From positions 1 to 5,900 of the forward strand of contig UQVA01000049.1 of assembly GCA_900544405.1 (NCBI GenBank): a stretch of 5,900 bases of DNA, in the 5' to 3' direction. The notes under the pieces were generated by a model, which had not been told where the DNA came from, ran no database searches, and saw only the letters and a list, made by a program, of their open reading frames with translations. The stretch comes from an uncultured Eubacteriales bacterium. GTDB lineage: Bacteria > Bacillota > Clostridia > Oscillospirales > Oscillospiraceae. Positions 1 to 5,699 of the stretch are shown here, one piece after another (the stretch's first letter is position 1; every line of letters begins with the position of its first letter). Made by a program: the position numbers and the translations under genes.

Positions 1-1
1 A

Positions 2-75
2 GGTATGACTGCCACTGGCAGTCATATAGATTTTGGATTCGCTGCGCGGAGCACCACCCTCCAGGGGAAGGCTTT
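2..75 (+). repeat. Dispersed hairpin repeat, copy R1 (cut by window edge)
   Basis: This copy starts with a near-perfect hairpin: TATGACTGCC (4-13), loop ACT, GGCAGTCATA (17-26). A conserved tail with ATTCGCTGCGCGG (37-49) follows, then an AGGGGAAGGC half-hairpin and a run of six T. Positions 2-59 match 5843-5900 at 56 of 58 bases in the same orientation, and a reverse-complement relative lies at 4015-4079. It is not coding: the short open frame through it has no ribosome binding site and no recognisable protein. The T-run at about 72-77 could end transcription from an upstream gene, but the stem before it is weak. The left part of the repeat probably lies outside the window. Confidence 0.8.
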
Positions 76-106
76 TTTCGCCCTGCCGGTTTCTGCGTAT
101 AAAATT

Positions 107-160
107 CGTGCGCATCGGGGCATGCCGCCGCCCCTACAAAGCCTCGCCGGGGATGCGCTC
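107..160. repeat. Inverted-repeat leader with CCCCTACA box, upstream of the CYTH operon
   Basis: GCGCATC (110-116) pairs with GATGCGC (152-158). Inside, GGGGC (117-121) can pair with GCCCC (130-134). The segment also contains CCCCTACA (131-138), which recurs at 2941-2948 and, on the minus strand, at 5707-5700, so it is probably part of another dispersed module. If the operon promoter is upstream of 100, this would fold in its 5' leader. It matches no riboswitch class that I can recognise. The rest of 160-212 is AT-richer spacer with the ribosome binding site at 202-205. Confidence 0.4.
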
Positions 161-201
161 CCTCAGAATAAGGCAGAAATCGCACAATAACTTAGAAAAT
201 T

Positions 202-205
202 GAGG
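202..205 (+). promoter_or_regulatory. Ribosome binding site choosing the CYTH start
   Basis: GAGG lies 7 bases before the ATG at 213 and 13 before the in-frame ATG at 219. This spacing favours 213, although the second Met directly precedes the conserved EIE motif, where many family members begin. Confidence 0.55.
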
Positions 206-212
206 TACCCCC

Positions 213-797
213 ATGGGCATGGAAATTGAATGGAAATATCAGGCAACCCCGGAGATTCTGGAAGAAATTGCAAATTCTTTCTCCGGAAAGTTCGAGATTT
301 TCCAGATGAAAACCGTATATTTCGACACCCCGGACCGGCTTCTTTCCGCCGAAAAGATCACCCTCCGCATCCGCCGGGAGAACAACGCCTCCATCGCCAC
401 GGTGAAGTCCCCGAAGCAGGGCCTGGGCCGGGGAGAATGGGAATGTGCCGGGGAAAATATGGCGGAAGTTCTGCCTGTTCTTGCCCAAGAAAGCAGTCTT
501 TCCGCACTGAACGGCCTGAAAAGCGAAGATCTATCCCCCATTTGCGGGGCGGAATTCACCCGGCGGGCCATGCGCCTGAGCGTCCCCGGCGGGGAAGTGG
601 AGCTGGCCCTGGATTTGGGCAAAGTCACCGGCGGCGGCCGGGAGGCCCCCATCTGTGAGGTGGAAATTGAGGGCAAAACCGGGGACGTAGCCCAGTGGGA
701 AGCCTTCGCCCGTGATTTTGCCGAAAAATTTGGCCTGCATCCCCAGCCGAAAAGCAAGTTCCGCCGGGCACTGGCCCTGACTTTGGAGGAAAAATGA
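213..797 (+). CDS. CYTH-domain (triphosphate tunnel metalloenzyme) protein
   Basis: The 194-residue protein has the size of a single stand-alone CYTH domain. The N-terminal ExExK signature is present as E4-I-E-W-K8. It is followed by YFDT (36-39), the basic strand LRIRR (51-55), K65 in VKSPK, the acidic strands ELALDLG (130-136) and CEVEIEG (148-154), and a C-terminal SKFRRAL (181-187). In the family these charged residues line a beta-barrel tunnel that binds a triphosphate and divalent metal. Known members hydrolyse inorganic triphosphate or thiamine triphosphate, or act as class IV adenylate cyclases. The sequence does not tell which substrate applies here, although short bacterial forms without a CHAD domain are often inorganic triphosphatases. 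There is no signal peptide or membrane segment, so it is probably cytoplasmic. It is first in the operon and its TGA overlaps the next ATG (ATGA, 794-797), implying translational coupling. Confidence 0.88.
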   Translation: MGMEIEWKYQATPEILEEIANSFSGKFEIFQMKTVYFDTPDRLLSAEKITLRIRRENNASIATVKSPKQGLGRGEWECAGENMAEVLPVLAQESSLSALNGLKSEDLSPICGAEFTRRAMRLSVPGGEVELALDLGKVTGGGREAPICEVEIEGKTGDVAQWEAFARDFAEKFGLHPQPKSKFRRALALTLEEK

Positions 798-1495
798 ATC
801 AATTCTGCCAATTACTGGAAAAATATGACCGTCTGGTGATTTTCGACACGGAAACCACCGGCCTGCAATGGTCCCGGGACGAGATCATCGAATTCGCCGC
901 CGTCACGGTGGAAGCAGGCGGGAGCGGCCCCGTGGTATCGGGCGAATATGACCAGCTTGTGGCCTTGAGCCCCGGCGGCTTCGTTCCGGAAGCCATCACA
1001 AAACTCACCGGACTGACCTCTCAGGACCTGCGGGAGCGAGGCCTGTCCAAAGAGCGGGTCTGCCGGGATATTTCGGAGATAATTTCCGGAAATTCCCTGT
1101 TGATTGCTTATAACGCCCATTTTGACCTGAGTTTTCTTTACTATTTTCTGCTCCGCTCCGGGGACCCGGACATTCTCAGGGGCAAGGACAAGCTGGATTT
1201 GCTGACGGTCTACCGGGACCGCCGCCCTTATCCTCACCGGCTGCTGAATGCCATCGAAGCCTACGGACTGGGCAGAAAGGTCCGCAATTCCCACCGGGCT
1301 TTGGATGACGTGTACGCCACATTGGCGGTCATGGAGGCCATGGATGCGGAAAAGCAGGACCTTGTGCAATATGTCGATCTTTTTGGCTATATTCCCAAAT
1401 TTGGCTGCCCCGGCAAGCCCATCGGCTCCGTGACCTATCGGCCCCAGACCGGCGGCAGGCCCCTGTACGAAGAAGGAGAAATTGCCCATGTTTAA
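794..1495 (+). CDS. DnaQ-like 3'-5' exonuclease (DEDDh family)
   Basis: The 233-residue protein has a full DEDDh nuclease core. ExoI is FDTETTG with D18 and E20, ExoII is NAHFD with D111, and ExoIII has H167 with D172 five residues on, in HRALDD. All four acidic residues and the histidine for two-metal catalysis are present, so it should be active on single-stranded or frayed 3' ends. The C-terminal 45 residues (FGYIPKFG, then VTYRPQ) resemble a tail I recall from stand-alone clostridial exonucleases of this type. It has no polymerase, BRCT or GIY-YIG domain, so it is not PolC and need not be the replicative proofreader. GGAGG at 785-789 precedes the ATG by 4 bases. The start overlaps the CYTH stop by 4 bases and the end overlaps the aminotransferase by 8, so the three are probably made from one transcript. 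The physiological substrate is unknown. Confidence 0.9.
   Translation: MNQFCQLLEKYDRLVIFDTETTGLQWSRDEIIEFAAVTVEAGGSGPVVSGEYDQLVALSPGGFVPEAITKLTGLTSQDLRERGLSKERVCRDISEIISGNSLLIAYNAHFDLSFLYYFLLRSGDPDILRGKDKLDLLTVYRDRRPYPHRLLNAIEAYGLGRKVRNSHRALDDVYATLAVMEAMDAEKQDLVQYVDLFGYIPKFGCPGKPIGSVTYRPQTGGRPLYEEGEIAHV
1475..1478 (+). promoter_or_regulatory. Ribosome binding site choosing the aminotransferase start
   Basis: GGAG sits 9 bases before ATG 1488 but only 3 before an in-frame TTG at 1482. The ATG is therefore the better start, giving MFNEKAYGLG as the N-terminus. Confidence 0.65.
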
Positions 1496-2669
1496 CGAAA
1501 AAGCCTACGGCCTTGGGGCCAATCGGTCGGTGATCCGGGAACTTTTTGAGTACGGACGGAAGCGTGCGGCGGAGGTGGGTCCGGAAAACGTCTTTGATTT
1601 CAGCCTGGGCAATCCCTCCATCCCGGCGCCGCCCCAGGTGGAGGCCGCCATCCGGGAGGCCCTGTCCACCATGCCCAGTCTGGCCCTCCACGGCTACACC
1701 ACCGCCGCCGGAGACGTGGCCGCCCGGCAGGCCATTGCCGACGACCTGAACGCCCGTTTCGGCACGGACATCACGCCCGGCGAGCTGTTTTTGGGCTGCG
1801 GAGCGGCCCCGGAGCTGGTGGCCGTGCTGTCGGCCCTGGCGGTCCCCGGCGGGGAAGCTCTGGCGGTGGCCCCCTATTTTCCGGAGTACAAGCCCTTCGC
1901 CGAAAGCGCCGGACTGACCTTCCGGGCAGTGCAGCCGGATGTGCCGGGGTTCCAAATCCGACTTTCCGAGCTGGAAAAGATGCTCAATGTCCACACCCAG
2001 GCGGTCATTATCGATTCTCCCAGCAATCCATCCGGAACTGTGTATTCCAGAGAGACTTTGCAGGCACTTTCCGAGATTCTGACGAGAAAAAGTGTGGAAT
2101 TTGGCCATCCCATCTATCTCATTTCCGATGAGCCTTATCGGGAACTGGTCTATGATGGGATAGAAGTGCCCTTCGTTCCGTGCATTTATCGGGACACCAT
2201 CGTGTGCTATTCCTACTCCAAGTCCCTGTCCCTGCCCGGCGAGCGCATCGGCTATGTGTATGTGCCCAGAGCCGCTGCGGACAGCGCGCAGATTTACGCC
2301 GCCGTGTTGGGCGCTGCCCGGGCGGCGGGTCACGTCTGCGCCCCATCCCTCATGCAGCAGGTGATTGCCCGGTGTGCCTCGGTCCGGCCGGACCTGGAGG
2401 CCTACGACGTCAACCGACGGGCCTTGTACGACGGCCTGACGGCCATGGGCTACCAGGCGGCCAAGCCGGAGGGGGCCTTTTACCTGTTCGTGAAGGTCCC
2501 CACGGAAAACGAGGCGGAATTTTTTGAACGGGCCAAGGCGCTGGACCTGCTGCTGGTCCCCGGCGCAGGCTTCGGCTGTCCGGGCTATTTCCGCATTTGC
2601 TATTGCGTCAGCTACGATACCATCCTCCGCAGCCTCCCCCGCTTCCGCACGCTCATCGAAGGGTGCTGA
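1488..2669 (+). CDS. Class I/II PLP-dependent aminotransferase
   Basis: This 393-residue protein is full length for a fold-type I aminotransferase. Numbered from ATG 1488, it has GYTTAAG (69-75), the N180 motif SNPSGT, D214 in SDEPYR to hold the PLP pyridine nitrogen, the Schiff-base K245 in YSYSKSLSLPGERIGY with a phosphate-binding arginine at 253, and R369 in YFRICYC to bind the substrate carboxylate. It should move an amino group between an amino acid and a 2-oxo acid in the cytoplasm. It belongs to the broad aspartate/aromatic/alanine aminotransferase group, and specificity cannot be read from the motifs, so no symbol is given. The N-terminus VFDFSLGNPSIPAPP is typical of a clostridial subgroup annotated only as PLP-dependent aminotransferase. 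It overlaps the exonuclease by 8 bases and is last in the operon. Transcription probably ends at the terminator near 3001-3031. Confidence 0.9.
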   Translation: MFNEKAYGLGANRSVIRELFEYGRKRAAEVGPENVFDFSLGNPSIPAPPQVEAAIREALSTMPSLALHGYTTAAGDVAARQAIADDLNARFGTDITPGELFLGCGAAPELVAVLSALAVPGGEALAVAPYFPEYKPFAESAGLTFRAVQPDVPGFQIRLSELEKMLNVHTQAVIIDSPSNPSGTVYSRETLQALSEILTRKSVEFGHPIYLISDEPYRELVYDGIEVPFVPCIYRDTIVCYSYSKSLSLPGERIGYVYVPRAAADSAQIYAAVLGAARAAGHVCAPSLMQQVIARCASVRPDLEAYDVNRRALYDGLTAMGYQAAKPEGAFYLFVKVPTENEAEFFERAKALDLLLVPGAGFGCPGYFRICYCVSYDTILRSLPRFRTLIEGC

Positions 2670-2717
2670 GAGGGGCAGGCGGAATCCTGTAAAATCTCCC
2701 GGTGAGGCAAAAAATAG

Positions 2718-2863
2718 CCTTCCCCTTGGGGAAGGTGGTCCGGCTCAAGCCGGACCGGATGAGGTCGAAGGTAGCAATTTTGTACCATCCCATGGTGATA
2801 ATTTTTAGCTTCGACCTCATCAGTCGCAACTGACGTTGCGCCAGCTTCCCCTCCAGGGGAAGC
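2718..2863. repeat. Head-to-head inverted hairpin element, R2 (MITE-like)
   Basis: Two copies of the same module face each other. The left arm has hairpin CCTTCCCC/GGGGAAGG (2718-2725, 2728-2735), then GGTCCGGC/GCCGGACC (2737-2744, 2749-2756), then GATGAGGTCGAAG (2758-2770). The right arm has the exact complement of that 13-mer (2809-2821), hairpin CGCAAC/GTTGCG (2825-2830, 2835-2840), then GCTTCCCCT/AGGGGAAGC (2844-2852, 2855-2863). The 38-base centre carries a small hairpin, ACCAT/ATGGT (2784-2796). The order is mirror-symmetric, yet the inner stems of the two arms differ in sequence. It lies 48 bases after the aminotransferase stop, in a convergent gap. No open frame or T-run after the stems suggests a gene or a classic terminator. 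The layout resembles a miniature inverted-repeat element, but no target duplication is evident. Confidence 0.75.
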
Positions 2864-2923
2864 CTTTGCTCTGTCCCATCAGTTGCAGCGTCGATTTTAA
2901 CTACTCTGGAATTGTAGACTGGC

Positions 2924-2948
2924 GGGCGAGGCGTGCCTCGCCCCTACA
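2924..2948. repeat. GC-rich hairpin ending in CCCCTACA
   Basis: GGGCGAGGC (2924-2932) and GCCTCGCCC (2935-2943) are perfect 9-base complements separated by GT, and the right arm runs into CCCCTACA. The same box appears at 131-138 and, inverted, at 5700-5707, each time at an intergenic site, so this looks like a separate dispersed hairpin type. The flanking bases 2864-2923 and 2949-2963 show nothing else that I can support. Confidence 0.6.
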
Positions 2949-2963
2949 TTCAAAATCCAACTG

Positions 2964-3004
2964 CCTACCGCCCCTCGTCCGGCCTGCCCCTCTGAGAGGG
3001 GGCC
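2964..3004 (+). repeat. Repeat copy R3: CCTACCGCCCCTC box plus GC hairpin
   Basis: The 19-base box at 2964-2982 matches 5796-5814 with one mismatch. It is followed by a hairpin, CCCCTC (2987-2992), loop TGA, GAGGGG (2996-3001). That hairpin resembles the one at 4150-4177, including the GGGGGCCAAG flank. Its right end is shared with the terminator stem starting at 3001, so the two folds compete. Confidence 0.6.
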
Positions 3005-3031
3005 AAGGGCTTCACCCCTTCGGCCTTTTTT
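3001..3031 (+). terminator. Rho-independent terminator for the rightward operon
   Basis: GGCCAAGGG (3001-3009) pairs with CCCTT (3016-3020) and GGCC (3022-3025), with a single bulged C at 3021 and a 6-base loop. It is followed directly by six T (3026-3031). The polarity fits transcripts from the left, ending the aminotransferase message about 360 bases after its stop. The T-run overlaps the complement of the thrB stop codon (3030-3032). On the minus strand the stem is not followed by T, so it should not act efficiently for thrB. Confidence 0.75.
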
Positions 3032-3911
3032 ACACCCGGTGGGCGCCCTGGAATTCGATATGCAGTGGCAGGATGTCCCAATGGGCGGTGGTGATCTTCG
3101 GCAGCTTTTCCGTGAGCTTTTCCTCCAGGCCCGGGTCCTGGGTGATGCACAGCAGGGTGGGGCCCGCTCCGGACAGGCAGAACGCCGCCCCGGTGGTGCG
3201 GATGAGGGCCTGAATGGCGTCAAAATCCGGGATGAGCTTCTTCCGGTAGCCCTGATGGAGCCGGTCCTGCATGGCATTGCGCAGCAGCTTCTCGTCCCCT
3301 AATTCCAGGGCCTTCAGCACCATGGCGCCGTGGGCGATGTTGTAAACGGCATCGGACCGGGGAATCTCCGTGGGCAGCACGGACCGGGCCAGGGGGGTGG
3401 GCAGGTTGAAATCCGGCACCAGCGCCAGGAACTCCCAATCCGGGTGCAGGGGGAAATTCACCGTCACGGGCAGGCCGTTGTCCACCATGGAGGCGGTGAG
3501 GCCGCCGTAAAAGGCCGGGGCCAGGTTGTCCGGATGTCCCTCCATGGCGTTGGTGATGTTCAGCAGACCCTGGGTGGAGAGCTTGTTGCCCCGGAGCAGG
3601 TTGGCGCCCATGGCACCGGCCACCAGCAGGGCGGCGGAGGAACCAAGGCCTCTGCAGATGGGGATTTGGGATTCAATGTGAATTTTTACGCCCCGGACCT
3701 CCTCGCTGAGGGAGGCCAGCACGGCGCAGAAGGCGGTGTAGGCCATGTTGTCCGGGCCGGTGTAGGCCTCGTCGCAGCCGGTGATTTCAAGACCCACGTC
3801 GGTCTCCTCGAAGGTCACGTCGGTGTACAGGCTCAGGGCGCAGCCGAAGGCATCGAACCCCGGCCCCAGGTTGGCGGTGGTAGCGGGAACGCGAATGGTA
3901 ACGGATGACAT
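3030..3911 (-). CDS. thrB: Homoserine kinase
   Basis: The 293-residue protein is a complete GHMP kinase. Motif 1 is PATTANLGPGFDAFG (9-23), which marks homoserine kinase. Motif 2, the phosphate loop, is PICRGLGSSAA (84-94). EGHPDN (124-129) and DRLHQGYR (216-223) are typical substrate-side segments, and motif 3 is LSGAGPT (246-252). It phosphorylates L-homoserine with ATP to O-phospho-L-homoserine, the substrate of the threonine synthase encoded just upstream on the same strand. The start is supported by AAAGGAG at 3919-3925, 7 bases before the ATG. TATATA just before that site might be a -10 element, but it would leave almost no leader and I see no good -35. It probably depends at least partly on read-through from thrC across 281 bases of repeat. 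The stop codon TAA merges into the opposite-strand terminator. Confidence 0.96.
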   Translation of the reverse strand: MSSVTIRVPATTANLGPGFDAFGCALSLYTDVTFEETDVGLEITGCDEAYTGPDNMAYTAFCAVLASLSEEVRGVKIHIESQIPICRGLGSSAALLVAGAMGANLLRGNKLSTQGLLNITNAMEGHPDNLAPAFYGGLTASMVDNGLPVTVNFPLHPDWEFLALVPDFNLPTPLARSVLPTEIPRSDAVYNIAHGAMVLKALELGDEKLLRNAMQDRLHQGYRKKLIPDFDAIQALIRTTGAAFCLSGAGPTLLCITQDPGLEEKLTEKLPKITTAHWDILPLHIEFQGAHRV

Positions 3912-3971
3912 GGCAGAACTCCTTTATATATTGTGTGGAATGGGTTGAAAATGTGGGGTTATCTGAGGATA

Positions 3972-4123
3972 GCCTTCCCCCTGAACGCAGGGGCTTGGTT
4001 CTGCTGAGGGATGCCTTCCCCTGGGGGTTGTGCCCCGCGCAGCGAATAGAAATATTCATGACTGCCGATGGCAGTCATACCATTCCTAAGTGGCTCGGCG
4101 TTCGCCGAGACGGATGAGGGGCG
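3972..4123 (-). repeat. Dispersed hairpin repeat, copy R4, between thrC and thrB
   Basis: On the minus strand this copy reads: box CGCCCCTCATCCG (4123-4111), a stem-loop whose arms are CTCGGC/GCCGAG (4109-4104, 4099-4094), the segment shared with R5 (complement of 4070-4093 identical to 5831-5854 over 24 bases), and hairpin ATGACTGCC/GGCAGTCAT (4078-4070, 4066-4058). It then has ATTCGCTGCGCGG (4047-4035), AGGGGAAGGC near 4022-4013, and a last hairpin, CCCCTG/CAGGGG, at 3993-3978. It fills most of the gap between two cotranscribed threonine genes, so it is probably transcribed. The remaining bases 3912-3971 hold only the thrB ribosome binding site and AT-rich spacer. Confidence 0.75.
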
Positions 4124-4149
4124 GGACGCACTGACGGTTTGCACCATCT

Positions 4150-4177
4150 CTTGGCCCCCTCTTATGAGGGGGCCAAG
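4150..4177 (-). repeat. Perfect 12-bp hairpin 15 bases after thrC
   Basis: CTTGGCCCCCTC (4150-4161) and GAGGGGGCCAAG (4166-4177) are perfect complements with a 4-base loop. This is the strongest stem in the window. It lies 15 bases past the thrC stop on the coding strand. No T-run follows, so it is unlikely to be an efficient intrinsic terminator. It could instead protect the thrC 3' end or slow polymerase before thrB. A shorter relative lies at 2987-3004 just after thrB, so both threonine genes have this hairpin type downstream. Confidence 0.7.
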
Positions 4178-4192
4178 GCGCTTTGGCGGACC

Positions 4193-5644
4193 TCACATCC
4201 CCCGGACGACATCGAGCATTTCGTCTTTATCGATGACATTCGTATGTTTTGCGGGCAGATGTTCCAAATTCGCCAGGTTTTCCGGGATAGGCAAGCCGGA
4301 AATGGCGGAAATCTTCCGCAAATCCTCGAAATCATCCCCGGTGGGGGCTGCGTCCAGTGCCTTCAGCACGGCGGCGGGGAACTTGAAGGGCGAAGCGGTG
4401 GACAGCACCGCCATGGGCCGGGTGTCAGAGGTAACGCTGCGGTATTTTTCGGCGGCGGCCCAGCCTGTGGCCGTGTGGGGGTCCAGCAGGTAGCCGTGGT
4501 CCCGCCAGACCCGGCGGATGGTCTCCACGGCGGTCTCATCGTCGGCAAAACATCCGTAAAAATGTTCGGCAATTATCCAGAAAATCTCTCTGGGAATCTC
4601 ATAGCGGCCCTCGGAGTTCAGAGAATCCATCAGTTGCCTGACCTTCTTTTCGTCGGTGACGTACCACAGAAGCCGCTCTAAGTTGGAGGACACCAGAATG
4701 TCCATGGACGGAGACAGGGTCCTGTGCAGGGGCCGCCGCCGGTCGTACACGCCGGAGCGGAGGAAGTCCGTCAGCACCTTATTGGCATTGGAGGCGCAGA
4801 CCAGACGGCCCAGGGGCAGGCCCAGCTCTTTTGCCAGGAATCCGGCAAAAATGTCCCCGAAATTCCCGGTGGGAACGGAAAAGTTCACGGTTTCGCCCAT
4901 TTGAATGGTGCCGCAGGCCAAAAGATCGGCATAAGTCTTGAAATAATAGGTGATCTGGGGCAGCAGCCGGCCGATGTTGATGGAGTTGGCGCTGGACAGG
5001 CGGCTGACGCCTCCCGGCAGGAAGCCGTTCTCGCATTGGGCGAAAATATTTTTCACGCCGGTCTGGGCATCGTCAAAGTTCCCCCGGATGCCGAACACGG
5101 CCACATTGTCCCCCTGCTGGGTGACCATCTGGCTCCGCTGAATGGGCGAAACGCCCCCATCCGGGTAAAAAACGCAGATTTTGACCCCAGGAACGTCCCG
5201 AAAACCCTCCAAAGCGGCCTTGCCGGTGTCCCCGGAGGTGGCCGTCAGGATGAGGGTATTCTCGCTGCGGCCCAGGGCGGCCTTGGAGGCCACCAGCAGC
5301 CGGGGCAGCATACAAAGGGCCACGTCCTTGAAGGCGCTGGTGGGGCCACGGAACAACTCCGTGACGGTGAAGTCGCCCACGGAGGCCGTGGGGGTCAGGG
5401 TGCTGTCGGCAAATTTGCCGGTGTAGGCGGAGCGGACCAGGCCGGGCATATCGGGCAGTTCCGGCAGGAAAGCGGCGAGAATGTCCGAGGCCATGTCCAT
5501 GGGAGAACGGGTCAGAAGTTGGGGAATGTCCAGCTTTGGCAGGTTTTCCGGCACATACAGGCCGCCGTCGGGGGCAAGGCCCTGCAGAATGGCCTCCGGC
5601 CCGGAGACAAATTCCGTGGCCGATCGGGTGGAATGATAACGCAT
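4193..5644 (-). CDS. thrC: Threonine synthase
   Basis: The 483-residue protein is a fold-type II PLP enzyme of the long threonine synthase class (E. coli and yeast type), which usually runs about 430-510 residues. It starts MRYHSTR, the usual N-terminus, with APDGGLYVP at 24-32. The PLP lysine is K106 in FRGPTSAFKD. TATSGDTGKAALEG (134-147) and SVPTGNFGD (256-264) are the cofactor phosphate-binding segments, and DPHTATGW (388-395) is a conserved late motif. It converts O-phospho-L-homoserine and water to threonine and phosphate. GGAGG at 5652-5656, 7 bases before the ATG, fixes the start. No threonine-rich leader peptide, T-box or terminator-antiterminator is apparent in the 256 bases upstream that are visible, so regulation is not evident. 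Gene order thrC-thrB, without hom, is seen in the window. Confidence 0.96.
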   Translation of the reverse strand: MRYHSTRSATEFVSGPEAILQGLAPDGGLYVPENLPKLDIPQLLTRSPMDMASDILAAFLPELPDMPGLVRSAYTGKFADSTLTPTASVGDFTVTELFRGPTSAFKDVALCMLPRLLVASKAALGRSENTLILTATSGDTGKAALEGFRDVPGVKICVFYPDGGVSPIQRSQMVTQQGDNVAVFGIRGNFDDAQTGVKNIFAQCENGFLPGGVSRLSSANSINIGRLLPQITYYFKTYADLLACGTIQMGETVNFSVPTGNFGDIFAGFLAKELGLPLGRLVCASNANKVLTDFLRSGVYDRRRPLHRTLSPSMDILVSSNLERLLWYVTDEKKVRQLMDSLNSEGRYEIPREIFWIIAEHFYGCFADDETAVETIRRVWRDHGYLLDPHTATGWAAAEKYRSVTSDTRPMAVLSTASPFKFPAAVLKALDAAPTGDDFEDLRKISAISGLPIPENLANLEHLPAKHTNVIDKDEMLDVVRGM

Positions 5645-5699
5645 AAGAATACCTCCATGGGCGTTGGGTGGGAGAAGTGAAAAAGAAAATTTTCCGGCA

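Noticed and set aside
74..103. Promoter with TATAAA at 98-103
   Set aside because: The -10-like hexamer is plausible, but the candidate -35 (TTTTCG, 74-79) is poor and the stretch overlaps a repeat edge, so I do not annotate it.
1329..2333. Long minus-strand open frame (334 codons) opposite the aminotransferase
   Set aside because: It is a shadow of the PLP enzyme frame, with no recognisable domain and composition typical of antisense.
2700..3031. CRISPR array
   Set aside because: There are many short repeats, but they are of several kinds, irregularly spaced and in both orientations. No constant repeat-spacer unit exists and no cas gene is nearby.
2836..3213. Plus-strand open frame crossing the repeat region into thrB
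   Set aside because: It runs through hairpins and the terminator and then antisense to thrB, with no ribosome binding site, so coding is unlikely.
3330..3908. Plus-strand open frame (192 codons) opposite thrB
   Set aside because: It mirrors the homoserine kinase coding region and is Gly/Gln/His-rich with no motif.
4724..5680. Long open frame on the plus strand (318 codons) opposite thrC
   Set aside because: It is antisense to a clearly conserved gene, its translation is Gly/Gln/His-rich low-complexity of the kind produced by antisense of G+C-rich codons, and it has no ribosome binding site or known motif.
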